Assembly (NCBI RefSeq): GCF_007858475.1
Contig: NZ_VIGX01000004.1
Location: 186,001 to 250,000 of the forward strand
DNA: 64,000 bases
Direction of reading: 5' to 3'
Source of the DNA: Tsukamurella conjunctivitidis
Lineage (GTDB): Bacteria; Actinomycetota; Actinomycetes; Mycobacteriales; Mycobacteriaceae
The translations under genes and the position numbers were made by a program. Below are positions 18,866-28,807 of this stretch, piece by piece (within the stretch, counting starts at the first letter, position 1; every line of letters starts with the position of its first letter). The notes beneath the pieces were generated by a model, which worked only from the letters and a program-made list of their open reading frames with translations, did not search any database and had not been told where the DNA came from.

Positions 18866-20725
18866 GTGCGGCGTAGGTCCCTGGGGCTGACGATGGCGTC
18901 GGCGCTGCTCGCGACGACCCTGACCGCGTGTGTCGCGGATCCGCCGCCGGCGGTGCCGGGCTCGGAGACCTCCGCGCCGCCGCAGGCGCCGGCGACCACC
19001 GGCGCCACCGTGCAGGTGGCGATCGACGGCCTGGGCCCGGGCTTCAACCCGCACCTCGCGTCCAATTCGTCTTCGGCCTCGCGGGCGCTCGCCGCGATGA
19101 CGCTCCCGAGCGTCTTCCGCGAGGTCCGCGGGGAGGACGGACGGGTGACGCTCGCGCAGAACACCGATCTGATCCCGACGATCGAGCACCCCGCGCCGCT
19201 GCAGATCGCGTACACCATCCGGCAGGACGCGCAGTGGTCCGACGGTGCTCCCATCGCGGCCGAGGACTTCGTGTACCTCTGGCAGTCGATGACCACCGCA
19301 CCGGACACGGTGGGCTCGGCGCCGTACCGGCAGATCGAGTCGGTGGCCTCCGGCGCCGGCGGCAAGCGGGTCATCGTCACCCTCAAGGCGCCGCTGCCCG
19401 GGTGGCGGTCGCTGTTCCAGAACCTGCTGCCCAGCCACCTCGTCAAGGGATCGCCGGGCGGCTTCAACGGCGCCATGCGGGAGAAGATCCCGGCCTCGGG
19501 CGCCGGCTACCTCGTCAAGAAGGTCGACGTGGCGCGCGACGAGGTGACGTTGGAGCGCAACGACAGGTACTGGATGAAGCCGGCCCGCGTCGACCGCGTC
19601 GTGCTCCGCAAGGGCGGCACCGACACCCAGCTCGCCAACTCCGTCCGCACCGGGGACGTGCAGGTGGTCTCGATGCACGGCGGGCCGTCGCTGCTCGCGC
19701 AGCTCACCTCCATCTACGAGGTCCGCGCGATCGAGCAGGTCGATCCCCGCGTGCTCTCGCTGACGCTGAACACCCGCTCGAAGTTCCTCGCCGATGTCGA
19801 GGTGCGCCGCGCCCTGCTCGACGCCGTCAACGTCGACCTGCTCACCACCGTCGGCTCCGGCGGCGACGCCGTGCGCCCGGCCCGCGCACAGGTGCTCGCA
19901 CCGTCGGACGCCGGCTACGTCCCGACCATGCCGGCGCGCCCCGCGCCGGCGGAGGCGAAGGCCCGGCTCGAGCAGGCTCTCGCGGCCGCCGGTTACACGC
20001 TGCAGAACGCCCCGATCCCGCCCAGCCAGAGCGTGCCGCCGACGCCGCCGCCCGCCACGACCGAGCCGGGGAGCCCGAGCACCAGCACCGATCCGTCGGC
20101 GCTGCCGGTACCGCCGTCGCCGTCGCCCGGCGAGAACGTGCAGCAGTACGTGCGCGACGGGGTGCCGATGTTCCTGCGGATCGGCGTGCCGCAGGGCAAT
20201 GTCGCCGCGTTCGCAGTCGCCAGCAATGCCACCGACCAGCTCCGGGCCATGGGCGTCTTCGCCTCGGTCGTGACGCTGGAGCCGCAGGTGGTCGCCGGGA
20301 CGGCGCTGCTCGACGGTGCCGTCGACGCCGTGGTCGGCTGGTCCAGCGCCGGGCCCACGCCGGCGGAGCGCTTCGCCTCCCGCGTCGAATGCCCCGCGCC
20401 CCCCTCGGAGGGTGGCCAGCGTCCCACGACCACCACGACGGCGCAGGCGCCGAACCTCGAGAACGACCCCGCCGCCACCACGGTCGGCGGCAATCTCTCC
20501 GGCCTGTGCGACGCCGACCTGCAGGGCCTCGCGCTCGACGGACTGCGCGGCGGCCCCATCGACCTCGCGGCGATCGACGCGCAGCTGTGGTCCCGCGCGA
20601 CGGTGCTGCCGATCCTGCAGGACGTGACGCTCACGGCGGTGGGACCGACCGTCCAGGGCGTCACGCTCGAGGGCACGCCGCGCGACGGGGTCTTCACCGG
20701 CGTGGAGGGGTGGGCCCGCAAGTGA
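18866..20725 (+). CDS. lpqW: LpqW-like lipoprotein (peptide-ABC binding-protein fold)
   Basis: 619 residues with a signal peptide ending in the lipobox LTAC (Cys22), so anchored outside the plasma membrane. The body is a family-5 solute-binding fold: YTIRQDAQWSDGAPIAAEDFVYLW, ASGAGYLVKKVD and RRALLDAVNVDLL. A ~60-residue Pro/Ser/Thr-rich insertion lies near residues 395-425. In mycobacteria LpqW channels PIM intermediates into lipomannan/LAM synthesis and is genetically linked to PimE, which is also in this window. A TAGGAGG Shine-Dalgarno precedes GTG 18866. The end overlaps mshB by GTGA. Confidence 0.88.
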   Translation: MRRRSLGLTMASALLATTLTACVADPPPAVPGSETSAPPQAPATTGATVQVAIDGLGPGFNPHLASNSSSASRALAAMTLPSVFREVRGEDGRVTLAQNTDLIPTIEHPAPLQIAYTIRQDAQWSDGAPIAAEDFVYLWQSMTTAPDTVGSAPYRQIESVASGAGGKRVIVTLKAPLPGWRSLFQNLLPSHLVKGSPGGFNGAMREKIPASGAGYLVKKVDVARDEVTLERNDRYWMKPARVDRVVLRKGGTDTQLANSVRTGDVQVVSMHGGPSLLAQLTSIYEVRAIEQVDPRVLSLTLNTRSKFLADVEVRRALLDAVNVDLLTTVGSGGDAVRPARAQVLAPSDAGYVPTMPARPAPAEAKARLEQALAAAGYTLQNAPIPPSQSVPPTPPPATTEPGSPSTSTDPSALPVPPSPSPGENVQQYVRDGVPMFLRIGVPQGNVAAFAVASNATDQLRAMGVFASVVTLEPQVVAGTALLDGAVDAVVGWSSAGPTPAERFASRVECPAPPSEGGQRPTTTTTAQAPNLENDPAATTVGGNLSGLCDADLQGLALDGLRGGPIDLAAIDAQLWSRATVLPILQDVTLTAVGPTVQGVTLEGTPRDGVFTGVEGWARK

Positions 20726-21630
20726 CGCGCACGAGCGGTCGGCGGCTACTACTGGTGCACGCGCACCCCGACGACGAGACGATCACCACCGGCGGGACCA
20801 TCGCGCGCTACCTCGCCGAGGGAGCCGAGGTGACCGTCGTGACCTGCACGCTCGGCGAGGAGGGCGAGGTGATGGAGCCGCGCTTCGCGCAGCTCACCGC
20901 CGACAACGCCGACCAGCTGGGCGGCTACCGCATCGGCGAGCTCACGGCCGCGCTGGCCGCGCTGAGCGATCCCGCCGGACCGGTGCTGCGGCCGCGGTTC
21001 CTCGGCGGCATGGGCCGGTGGCGCGACTCCGGTATGGCCGGCACCCCCGCGGCCGAGCACCCCCGGGCCTTCGCCTCGTCGCCCCGGACGCAGGTCGACG
21101 GCGGCCCCCTGCAGGCGCTCACGCGCATCGTCCGGGAGGTTCGGCCCCAGGTCGTGATCACCTACGACGAGGTCGGCGGCTACGGCCACCCCGACCACAT
21201 CGCCGCGCATCTGCTCACGCACGCCGCCGTCGACGCGGCGGCGGACCCCGCCGTCGCAGGGGAGCCCTGGACGGTGGAGAAGCTGTACTGGACGGTGACC
21301 TCCCGCGGGGACCTCGACGCCGGGCTCGCCGCACTGCGGGGTACGGACCTGCCCGGCGACTGGCGCGTACCGGCGCCCGACGAGCTGCCCGCCCACGACG
21401 ACCACGGGGTCACCGCGCGGATCGACGTGGCACCGGTCCTCGACCGCAAACGCGCCGCGCTCCGCGCCCACGCGACGCAGCTCGGCGTGAGCGCGGACGG
21501 CGCCGCCCTCGCGCTGACCAACCGGATCGCGCAGCCGGTCTTCGCCGAGGAGGCCTACGTGCTCGCCCGCGGTGCCGCCGCCCCCGACCCGGACGGCCTC
21601 GAGCGCGACCTCTTCGCCGGGGTGGCGTGA
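20722..21630 (+). CDS. mshB: N-acetyl-1-D-myo-inositol-2-amino-2-deoxy-alpha-D-glucopyranoside deacetylase (MshB)
   Basis: 302 residues, a LmbE-like zinc deacetylase. Zn ligands appear as HAHPDDE (H15, D18) and [11 protein letters not shown]. The early [16 protein letters not shown] and [14 protein letters not shown] segments are specific to MshB/Mca rather than other LmbE proteins. MshB removes acetate from GlcNAc-Ins in the second committed step of mycothiol synthesis. GTG 20722 overlaps the lpqW stop codon, giving translational coupling. Location after lpqW and before fbiC matches the Mycobacterium order. Confidence 0.93.
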   Translation: MTRTSGRRLLLVHAHPDDETITTGGTIARYLAEGAEVTVVTCTLGEEGEVMEPRFAQLTADNADQLGGYRIGELTAALAALSDPAGPVLRPRFLGGMGRWRDSGMAGTPAAEHPRAFASSPRTQVDGGPLQALTRIVREVRPQVVITYDEVGGYGHPDHIAAHLLTHAAVDAAADPAVAGEPWTVEKLYWTVTSRGDLDAGLAALRGTDLPGDWRVPAPDELPAHDDHGVTARIDVAPVLDRKRAALRAHATQLGVSADGAALALTNRIAQPVFAEEAYVLARGAAAPDPDGLERDLFAGVA

Positions 21631-21983
21631 TGGAGCCGGTGGACAAGCTCCTGCTCGGGATGGCCGCGCTCGGCGGCGCGGTGTGCGCGGTGGGCGCCAC
21701 CATGTACCTCTACCTGTACGTCGGGGCCGTGCCCCTTCCGCTCTCCGCGGTTCTGTTCGGCGCGCTGCTCGCCTGGATCTCCGTCGCGGCCCGGCGCCTC
21801 GGCGGCGAGCCCGTTCACGGCGCCCTCCCCGTGATCGCGTTCCTCCTGGTGATCGCGGTCTTCCTGCTCGGCGGACCGGGCGGCGACATCGTCCTCTACG
21901 CCGACTGGCGGCTGCCCGTGCTCCTGCTCTGTGGAATCGGGATGCCGATCCTCGCGGGACACCTGGCATCATCGGAGAAGTGA
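21630..21983 (+). CDS. Four-helix small membrane protein between mshB and fbiC
   Basis: 117 residues, overlapping the mshB stop by one base and the fbiC start by four. Four hydrophobic segments (about 8-33, 38-55, 67-85 and 93-112) with very short loops. It occupies the place of mycobacterial Rv1171, a conserved membrane protein of unknown role. No catalytic motif is visible. Tight coupling on both sides argues for a shared transcript rather than a shared function. Confidence 0.85.
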   Translation: MEPVDKLLLGMAALGGAVCAVGATMYLYLYVGAVPLPLSAVLFGALLAWISVAARRLGGEPVHGALPVIAFLLVIAVFLLGGPGGDIVLYADWRLPVLLLCGIGMPILAGHLASSEK

Positions 21984-24571
21984 CGGACGCTTCAGAGCAG
22001 ACCCCCGCGCTTCTCCCGCTGCCGACGGTGCCGAAACGCGCGGCGGAGCCGTACGTGCCGACGGCGTCGGCGATGCGCCGCGCGTTGCGCCGGGCGCGGG
22101 ACGGCGCGGTGCTCAACGTCGACGAGGCGCAGGTGCTGCTCGCGGCCCGCGGCGACGATCTGGACGACCTCTGCCGCTCGGCCGCGCGCGTGCGCGACGC
22201 GGGCCTGTTGGAGGCGGGGCTGACGGGGGCCGACGGGACGCCGCAGGTCACCTACAGCAAGAAGGTCTTCATCCCCATCACGCGGCTGTGCCGCGACAAA
22301 TGCCACTACTGCACCTTCGTCACGGTGCCGGGCAAGCTGGCGGCCGAGGGGCACGGCGCGTACATGGAGCCCGACGAGATCCTCGAGGTCGCACGGCGGG
22401 GCGCCGAGCTGGGGTGCCATGAGGCGCTGTTCACCTTGGGCGACCGGCCGGAGGACCGCTGGGAGGCGGCGCGGACCTGGCTCGACGAGCGCGGCTACGA
22501 CTCCACCCTCGACTACGTGCGGGCCATGGCGATCCGTGTGCTCGAGGAGACGGGCCTGCTACCGCATCTCAACCCCGGCGTCATGAGCTGGGAGGAGCTG
22601 TCCCGCCTCAAGCCCGTCGCGCCGTCGATGGGGATGATGCTCGAGACCACCTCCGAGCGCCTGTTCACGGAGAAGGGGCAGCCGCACTACGGCTCTCCCG
22701 ACAAGGATCCCGCGGTGCGGCTGCGCACGCTGACCGACGCGGGCCGCCTCTCGGTGCCGTTCACGACGGGGCTGCTCATCGGCATCGGCGAGGACGAGCG
22801 GGAGCGCGCCGAATCGATCATGGCCATCCGCAAGGTGCACAAGGCCTTCGGCCACGTGCAGGAGGTCATCATCCAGAACTTCCGCGCCAAGCCCGACACC
22901 GCGATGCGGTCGGCCCTGGACGCGGACCTGCAGACCTATCGCGCAGCGATCGCCGTGACCCGGATGGTGCTCGGCCCCGCGATGCGAGTGCAGGCGCCGC
23001 CGAACCTGGTCTCCGCGGACGAGTGCCGGCTGCTGCTGGAGGCCGGCGTCGACGACTGGGGCGGCGTCTCGCCGGTGACCCCGGACCACGTCAACCCCGA
23101 GCGACCCTGGCCGGACCTCGACGCGCTCGCGCAGATCACCGCCGACGCGGGATTCGAACTGCGACAGCGGCTCACGGCGCAGCCCAAGTACGTCCGGGCC
23201 GGTAGTCCGTGGATCGATCCGCGGGTCGCGCCCCACGTCACCGCCCTGGCCGACGCCGAGACCGGACTTGCGGACCCGGACGCGATGCCCGTCGGTCTGC
23301 CCTGGCAGGAGCCCGACGAGGAGTGGGCGTCGTCGGGCCGGGTGGACCTGAACACCGCGATCGACGTCGACGGGCGCAACACCGACACCCGATCCGACCT
23401 GGGGTCCGCCTTCGGCGACTGGGAATCGGTGCGGGAGCAGGTGCTCTCGCTGTCGGCGCCGGAGCGGGTCGAGTCCGATGTCCTCTCCGCGCTGCGGGCC
23501 GCGGAGCGGAACCCCGGCGGGTTGTCGGACGACCAGTACCGGGCGCTCGCCTACGCCGATGATGCCGGCCTGGAAGCGCTGGTCGCCCTGGCGGATCAGC
23601 TCCGCAAGGACGCCGTCGGCGACGTGGTGACCTATGTGGTCAACCGGAACATCAACTTCACCAACATCTGTTACACCGGCTGCCGGTTCTGCGCCTTCGC
23701 GCAGCGCAAGGGCGACGCCGACGCCTTCACCCTATCGATGACGGAGGTCGCCGACCGCGCCGAGGAGGCGTGGCAGGTGGGCGCCACCGAGGTGTGCATG
23801 CAGGGCGGCATCGACCCCGACCTGCCCGCCACCGGCTACGCCGACCTGGTGCGCGCCGTCAAGCAGCGCGTCCCCGGCATGCACGTGCACGCCTTCAGCC
23901 CGATGGAGATCGTCAACGGCGCCGCCCACTCGGGCGAGTCGGTGCGCGACTGGCTGATCGGGCTCCGCGAGGCCGGCCTCGACACCATCCCCGGCACCGC
24001 CGCGGAGATCCTCGACGACGAGGTCCGGTGGGTGCTCACCAAGGGCAAGCTGCCCACCTCGGCGTGGATCGACGTGGTGACCACCGCCCACGAGGTGGGC
24101 ATCCGCTCGAGCTCGACGATGATGTACGGCCACGTCGACAACCCGTCGCACTGGGTGACGCACCTGAACGTGCTGCGCGACATCCAGGACCGCACGGGAG
24201 GCTTCACCGAGTTCGTGCCGCTGCCCTTCGTGCACCAGAGCGCCCCGCTGTACCTCGCGGGCGCCGCGCGGCCGGGGCCCACGAAGCGCGACAACCGTGC
24301 CGTGCACGCGTTGGCGCGGGTGATGCTGCACGGCCGCATCGACCACGTCCAGACGTCGTGGGTGAAACTGGGCACCGCGGGTACCCAGGCCATGCTGCAG
24401 GGCGGAGCCAACGACCTGGGTGGCACCCTGATGGAGGAGACGATCTCGCGCATGGCGGGATCGGCGCACGGATCGGAGAAGACGGTGGCGGAACTGCACG
24501 CGATAGCGAACGGCATCGGGCGTCCCGCACGGGAACGCACCACCACTCATGCCCAGCGGGGTGCGGCGTGA
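21980..24571 (+). CDS. fbiC: FO synthase FbiC (fused CofG-CofH radical SAM)
   Basis: 863 residues, the usual length of actinobacterial FbiC. Two radical-SAM domains in one chain: the CofG half has CRDKCHYC starting at residue 104 and the CofH half has CYTGCRFC starting at residue 564. Together they condense 5-amino-6-ribitylamino-uracil with tyrosine to make FO, the deazaflavin of coenzyme F420. GTG 21980 overlaps the preceding stop (GTGA). The later F420 genes fbiA and fbiB are also in this window, at 60.2-62.7 kb. Homologous to Rv1173. Confidence 0.97.
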   Translation: MTDASEQTPALLPLPTVPKRAAEPYVPTASAMRRALRRARDGAVLNVDEAQVLLAARGDDLDDLCRSAARVRDAGLLEAGLTGADGTPQVTYSKKVFIPITRLCRDKCHYCTFVTVPGKLAAEGHGAYMEPDEILEVARRGAELGCHEALFTLGDRPEDRWEAARTWLDERGYDSTLDYVRAMAIRVLEETGLLPHLNPGVMSWEELSRLKPVAPSMGMMLETTSERLFTEKGQPHYGSPDKDPAVRLRTLTDAGRLSVPFTTGLLIGIGEDERERAESIMAIRKVHKAFGHVQEVIIQNFRAKPDTAMRSALDADLQTYRAAIAVTRMVLGPAMRVQAPPNLVSADECRLLLEAGVDDWGGVSPVTPDHVNPERPWPDLDALAQITADAGFELRQRLTAQPKYVRAGSPWIDPRVAPHVTALADAETGLADPDAMPVGLPWQEPDEEWASSGRVDLNTAIDVDGRNTDTRSDLGSAFGDWESVREQVLSLSAPERVESDVLSALRAAERNPGGLSDDQYRALAYADDAGLEALVALADQLRKDAVGDVVTYVVNRNINFTNICYTGCRFCAFAQRKGDADAFTLSMTEVADRAEEAWQVGATEVCMQGGIDPDLPATGYADLVRAVKQRVPGMHVHAFSPMEIVNGAAHSGESVRDWLIGLREAGLDTIPGTAAEILDDEVRWVLTKGKLPTSAWIDVVTTAHEVGIRSSSTMMYGHVDNPSHWVTHLNVLRDIQDRTGGFTEFVPLPFVHQSAPLYLAGAARPGPTKRDNRAVHALARVMLHGRIDHVQTSWVKLGTAGTQAMLQGGANDLGGTLMEETISRMAGSAHGSEKTVAELHAIANGIGRPARERTTTHAQRGAA

Positions 24572-25335
24572 ACGCGCTGGAGCCGCGCGGCGGCACGGTG
24601 ACCGGCACCGTCAGCGATCTCGAGCTGGCGCGCACCGTCGGCGTCTTCGTGACGGTGGCGCGCCCGGCGGTGGCCGGGGCGCGCTTCGTCTCGACGCTTG
24701 CCGGCCTCACCCCGATCCCCGTGGTCAACAGCTACCTGCGACGAGATTCCGACGGCCGCTCGCGCTGGTGGGTCATCCCCGTCGGCGCGGTGTCGACGGT
24801 GGCGGTGGCCTGGCCGGGCACGCTCGGGATCGTCGCGCGCCTACTGCCGGTGCAGACCTACCTCGGCTTCGCGAACCAGACCCTCGTCGTGGTCGGCGTG
24901 GCGGGGGAGCACGGCGTGGACCAGGTTCCCGAGCAGATCGACCTGGTCGCGCGGGTGCTCTCGCGCCGTCAGATCGACGCCCGCGCGCTCCTGGGCGACA
25001 AGCCGGGCTTCCAGGACCTGGTGCCGGTCCGGGAGACCGGCGACAAGCTCCGGGGCGGCGTCTTCTCCGCCGTCGGCGCGGTCCGCGATGTGATGCGCAC
25101 CGTGAAATCGGCCCGCTCGGCGCTCGAATCGCGGCCGCGTCCCGCAGGCCTGTTCGACACGCTCGGCAAGCTGCCCGTGGTGGGCGCGGTGGCCGGGTAC
25201 GTCGGCGAGTTCGCCACGCTGCGCGTCGTCGAGGCCCGCGCGTCCGACGGTGCGAAGATCCTCGGTCTGGAAGCGGCGTTCGCGGGGACCGCGGCACCGT
25301 CGGGCATCGAGGCGGACCCCGAGTCGGAGTCGTAG
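24568..25335 (+). CDS. Unrecognised protein coupled to fbiC
   Basis: 255 residues; GTG 24568 overlaps the fbiC stop by 4 nt. I do not recognise the family. The sequence has a moderately hydrophobic stretch at about 66-92 ([21 protein letters not shown]), a beta-rich centre ([17 protein letters not shown]), an Arg/Lys-rich helical segment near 165-195 and an acidic C-terminus (EADPESES). No catalytic motif, signal peptide or metal ligands are evident. The coupling makes an accessory role to F420 or simple cotranscription equally possible. Confidence 0.75.
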   Translation: MNALEPRGGTVTGTVSDLELARTVGVFVTVARPAVAGARFVSTLAGLTPIPVVNSYLRRDSDGRSRWWVIPVGAVSTVAVAWPGTLGIVARLLPVQTYLGFANQTLVVVGVAGEHGVDQVPEQIDLVARVLSRRQIDARALLGDKPGFQDLVPVRETGDKLRGGVFSAVGAVRDVMRTVKSARSALESRPRPAGLFDTLGKLPVVGAVAGYVGEFATLRVVEARASDGAKILGLEAAFAGTAAPSGIEADPESES

Positions 25336-25373
25336 CCCCGATTCCTGTCGGTCCGCGGCGCTAGACTCGGCGC

Positions 25374-25910
25374 ATGACCGCAGCTCGGAGAGGCGACTTG
25401 ATGTCGCTGGACGACTGGCGTGCCTTGGGGGAGGACACGGCGGGGCGGTCGGAGCTTCAGGAGGGGGTCCTGATCGTGTCTCCGAGTCCGGTGCCGAGGC
25501 ATCAGAAGGCGGGTTTTCGACTCGGGTTGGCGCTGCATCCGCACCTGCCCGACGGGATCGAGATCGTGCCGGATGTCGATGTCATCGTCGCGAGCGGGTT
25601 CCCGCCGACCGTGCGTCGGCCGGATCTCGTGATCGTGAAGACCGGCGCTGCGACGGAGATCGTCGCCGCGGACGTGGTGCTCGTCGTCGAGATCCTCTCG
25701 CCCGGTACCCGTCGCCAGGACCTGGTGACCAAGCGCAGCGAGTACGCCGACGTGGGCATCCCCCACTACTGGATCGTCGACCTCGATGGCGGACCGAGCA
25801 TCGAGGCCCTCACCCTCCGTGACGGATCGTACGAAGGTCCAGTCTGCACAAGTGAATTCGACGCCACGGCGCCTTTCCGCCTCACTATCGACCCGACCGC
25901 ACTGACCTGA
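25374..25910 (+). CDS. Uma2-family (DUF820) putative endonuclease
   Basis: 178 residues with the Uma2 variant of the PD-(D/E)XK fold: an early E in RSELQEGVLIV, RRPDLVIV, and VEILSPGTRRQDLVTKRSEYADVGIPHYWIVDL with the E and K/Q catalytic positions. The family expanded in cyanobacteria and actinobacteria; its role is unknown, though some are linked to mobile DNA. The gene stands alone with its own TAGACT hexamer 6 nt before ATG 25374. An inverted-repeat element lies immediately downstream. Confidence 0.9.
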   Translation: MTAARRGDLMSLDDWRALGEDTAGRSELQEGVLIVSPSPVPRHQKAGFRLGLALHPHLPDGIEIVPDVDVIVASGFPPTVRRPDLVIVKTGAATEIVAADVVLVVEILSPGTRRQDLVTKRSEYADVGIPHYWIVDLDGGPSIEALTLRDGSYEGPVCTSEFDATAPFRLTIDPTALT

Positions 25911-25917
25911 CGAGGGA

Positions 25918-26007
25918 CGGGTGGGGACACTGCCGTCGAGCGCATCGGAGGCCGCGAGCCGCTAGGCGAGTGGACGAGGTCTAAGCGAGCGGCAGTGTCC
26001 CCACCCG
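25918..26007. repeat. 90-bp element with perfect 18-bp inverted ends
   Basis: Left arm CGGGTGGGGACACTGCCG (25918-25935) is the exact reverse complement of the right arm at 25990-26007, with 54 bp between. The long spacer makes it a poor classical terminator hairpin, though it lies between convergent genes (Uma2 and NupC). It may be a small palindromic mobile element, or a bidirectional terminator with a structured loop. No second copy was seen in the window. Confidence 0.85.
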
Positions 26008-26046
26008 GCCCGGCCCGGGTCGGGTCCCGAGCGCGCCGTCGGGAAA

Positions 26047-27264
26047 CTACGAGATGAGCCCGACGATCGTCGCGGAGATGAACGAGACCAGGGTGGCGCC
26101 GTAGAGGAGCTTCAGCCCGAACTTGGCGATCTGATCGCCCTGCACGGGTGCGAGGGACTTCGCGGCGCCGGCGATGATGCCGATCGAGCTGAAGTTGGCG
26201 AAGGAGACCAGGAAGGTCTGCGCGATGGCCTCGGAGCGGGCCGAGAGCTGCAGCGGCCCGCCGGGGTTCTGGTCGGTGAAGGACAGCATCGCCACGAATT
26301 CGTTGGTCACCAGCTTGGTCGCCATGAGGCTGCCGACCGACTGGCACTCGCTCCACGGCACGCCCGTCAGCCACGCCAGGGGCGCGAAGACGTAGCCCAG
26401 GACGTCCTGGAAAGTGGTGCCGTTGAACAGGCCTGAGAAGATGCCGTTGACGAGCGCCATGATCGCCACGAAGCCGATGAGCATCGCGGCGACGGTGAGC
26501 GCCACCTTCGCGCCGTCGAGGATGTACTCGCCGAGCATCTCGAAGAAGGACTGCTTCTTCTGCTCCGGCGGCGCGTAGACGTCGTCCTCCGGGGCGACCT
26601 CGTAGGGGTTGATGAGCGAGACGACGACGAAGGCGCCGAACAGGTTGAGCACGATCGCGGCCACGACGTACTTGGGCTCGATCATCACCATGTACGAGCC
26701 GACGATCGACATGGACACCGTGGACATCGCCGACGCGGAGAGCGTGTAGACCCGGTTCTCGGGGAGCGTGGGCAGGATCTTCTTGATCGCGATGAAGTTC
26801 TCGGACTGGCCGATGATCGCGGAACTGACGGAGTTGAAGGACTCCAGCTTCGGCATGCCGGTGACCTTCGACAGCCCGAGGCCGAGGTACTTGATGACCA
26901 GCGGCAGGACCTTGATGAACTGCAGGATGCCGATCAGTGCGGAGATCAGGATGATCGGCGTCAGCACGTTGAGGAAGAAGGGGGTGCCGCTGGTGGCGTC
27001 CTTCTTGTAGTCGACGAGCCCGCCGAAGACGAACGCCGTGCCCTCGTGGGCGTAGCTCAGCAGGTGCTGGAAGCCCGTCGACATGCCGTCGATGACGTAC
27101 TTGCCCACCGGGGTCTTGAGCATCACCAGGCCGAGCACGAACTGGATGGCGAGCATCCCGAGGATGTACGGCGCCTTCTTCTTCAGCATGGCGACGTTGC
27201 GCGTAGGCAGGTACGCGAGGAGGAGGAAGACGATCAGCCCGAAGACACCGACGATTACGTGCAC
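26047..27264 (-). CDS. NupC-type concentrative nucleoside transporter
   Basis: 405 residues with the SLC28/NupC core: GQSENFIAIKKILP (GQSE nucleoside-binding hairpin), LPENRVYTLSASAMSTVS, and TKLVTNEFVAML and FANFSSIGIIAG in the C-terminal half. It couples nucleoside uptake to a proton or sodium gradient. Length is normal. The start is GTG 27264. Convergent with the Uma2 gene and divergent from fdxC, 108 bp away; no nucleoside-catabolic gene is close. Confidence 0.93.
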   Translation of the reverse strand: MHVIVGVFGLIVFLLLAYLPTRNVAMLKKKAPYILGMLAIQFVLGLVMLKTPVGKYVIDGMSTGFQHLLSYAHEGTAFVFGGLVDYKKDATSGTPFFLNVLTPIILISALIGILQFIKVLPLVIKYLGLGLSKVTGMPKLESFNSVSSAIIGQSENFIAIKKILPTLPENRVYTLSASAMSTVSMSIVGSYMVMIEPKYVVAAIVLNLFGAFVVVSLINPYEVAPEDDVYAPPEQKKQSFFEMLGEYILDGAKVALTVAAMLIGFVAIMALVNGIFSGLFNGTTFQDVLGYVFAPLAWLTGVPWSECQSVGSLMATKLVTNEFVAMLSFTDQNPGGPLQLSARSEAIAQTFLVSFANFSSIGIIAGAAKSLAPVQGDQIAKFGLKLLYGATLVSFISATIVGLIS

Positions 27265-27372
27265 CCGTGAATGAAATCACAGGCCGGCAGGTTAGGCGAC
27301 ACTTCTTTGTGACACGTTCCTGCGGCGCGGAATACTGTCGGGTGGAAGCAGTCGGTGCGAAGGAGATGACAG

Positions 27373-27705
27373 GTGACGTACACCATCGCAGAGCCCTGTG
27401 TGGATGTGCTCGACAAGGCATGTATCGAGGAGTGCCCCGTCGACTGTATCTACGAGGGCAACCGGATGCTGTACATCCAGCCCGACGAGTGCGTGGACTG
27501 CGGCGCCTGTGAGCCCGTGTGCCCCGTCGAGGCGATCTTCTACGAGGACGACGTGCCGGACGAGTGGGCCGAGTACGTGACCGCGAACATCGATTTCTTC
27601 AACGAGATCGGTTCGCCCGGCGGTGCCGCCAAGCAGGGGAAGATCGACTACGACCACCCCTTCATCAAGGCGCTCCCGCCGATGAACACCGACACCGAGC
27701 ACTGA
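27373..27705 (+). CDS. fdxC: Seven-iron ferredoxin (FdxA/FdxC)
   Basis: 110 residues. Cluster ligands are C9, C17 and C21 with a displaced Cys (CVDVLDKACIEECPVDC), then CVDCGACEPVCPVEA, the 3Fe-4S plus 4Fe-4S arrangement of actinobacterial FdxA. The acidic C-terminal tail (DDVPDEWAEY) is typical. It is a low-potential electron carrier; its partner is unknown. An AAGGAG Shine-Dalgarno lies 8 nt before GTG 27373. dapC follows 1 nt after its stop, as with Rv1177-Rv1178. Confidence 0.95.
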   Translation: MTYTIAEPCVDVLDKACIEECPVDCIYEGNRMLYIQPDECVDCGACEPVCPVEAIFYEDDVPDEWAEYVTANIDFFNEIGSPGGAAKQGKIDYDHPFIKALPPMNTDTEH

Positions 27706-27706
27706 C

Positions 27707-28807
27707 GTGCCGCGCGTGCCCGTGGCGTCCGGCCTGCCGGACTTTCCCTGGGACACCCTCGCGGACGCGAAGGCGAAGGCCGCCGCGCACGTCGGCGGCA
27801 TCGTCGACCTGTCCGTCGGCACGCCCGTCGATCCGGTGGCCGAGCCGATCCGCCGCGCCCTGTACGAGGGATCCGCGTTCCCCGGTTACCCGGCCACGAT
27901 CGGCACCGTCGCGCTGCGGGAGGCCGCCGCGGCGGCCCTGAGCCGGCGGTACGGCACCGTCGAACTGCCGGAGAGCGCGATCCTGCCCGTGATCGGCACC
28001 AAGGAGGCGATCGCGCAGCTGCCGTCGACGCTGGGGCTCGGCGCGGGGGATGTGGTCGTCATCCCCGAGGTGGCCTACCCGACGTACGAGGTGGGCGCGC
28101 TGCTGGCCGGGGCGCGGCCCGTGCGGGCCGACGGTACCGCCCAGCTCGGCCCGGAGCGCCCGGCGCTCGTCTTCGTGAACTCCCCGTCGAACCCCACCGG
28201 CAAGGTGCTTGGCGTCGACCATCTGCGCAAGGTGGTGCAGTGGGCTCGCGAGCGCGGCGCGATCGTGGCGTCCGACGAGTGCTACCTGGGCCTGGCCTGG
28301 GAGGCCGAGCCGGTCTCGGTGCTCGACCCGCGCGTCTGCGACGGCGACATCACCGGGCTGATCGCGATCCACTCGCTGTCGAAGACGTCGAACCTGGCCT
28401 CCTACCGCGCGGGCTTCCTCGCGGGCGACCCGGCGCTCATCGCCGAGTTGGCCGCGGTGCGCAAGCACGCCGGCGCGATCGTGCCCTTCCCCGTGCAGGC
28501 CGCCATGACCTACGCGCTGTCCGTGGACGAGCACGAGGCCGAGCAGCGCGCCCGCTACGCCGCCCGCCGCGCGGTACTGCTGCAGGCCGTCCGTGGCGCC
28601 GGCTTCACCGTGGACCACTCGGAGGCCGGGCTGTACCTGTGGTCGACGCGGGGAGAGCCCTGCCGCGACACCGTCGACTGGCTGGCTGAGCGGGGCATCC
28701 TCGCCGCACCCGGCGAGTTCTACGGTCCGCAGGGCGCACTGCACGTGCGGATCGCCCTGACCGCGACCGACGAGCGCATCGCCGCCGCCGCCCAGCGCCT
28801 GGCCTGA
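27707..28807 (+). CDS. dapC: N-succinyldiaminopimelate aminotransferase DapC
   Basis: 366 residues, fold-type I PLP aminotransferase. Visible are NSPSNPTGKVLG, SDECYLGLAWE (PLP-binding Asp and Tyr) and HSLSKTSNLASYRAGF with the Schiff-base Lys. It converts N-succinyl-2-amino-6-ketopimelate to N-succinyl-LL-diaminopimelate in lysine and peptidoglycan synthesis; dapD and dapE are at 42-46 kb. Annotation as DapC rests on the fdxC neighbour and mycobacterial synteny. Its stop overlaps the start of the DUF692 gene by 1 nt. Confidence 0.93.
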   Translation: MPRVPVASGLPDFPWDTLADAKAKAAAHVGGIVDLSVGTPVDPVAEPIRRALYEGSAFPGYPATIGTVALREAAAAALSRRYGTVELPESAILPVIGTKEAIAQLPSTLGLGAGDVVVIPEVAYPTYEVGALLAGARPVRADGTAQLGPERPALVFVNSPSNPTGKVLGVDHLRKVVQWARERGAIVASDECYLGLAWEAEPVSVLDPRVCDGDITGLIAIHSLSKTSNLASYRAGFLAGDPALIAELAAVRKHAGAIVPFPVQAAMTYALSVDEHEAEQRARYAARRAVLLQAVRGAGFTVDHSEAGLYLWSTRGEPCRDTVDWLAERGILAAPGEFYGPQGALHVRIALTATDERIAAAAQRLA

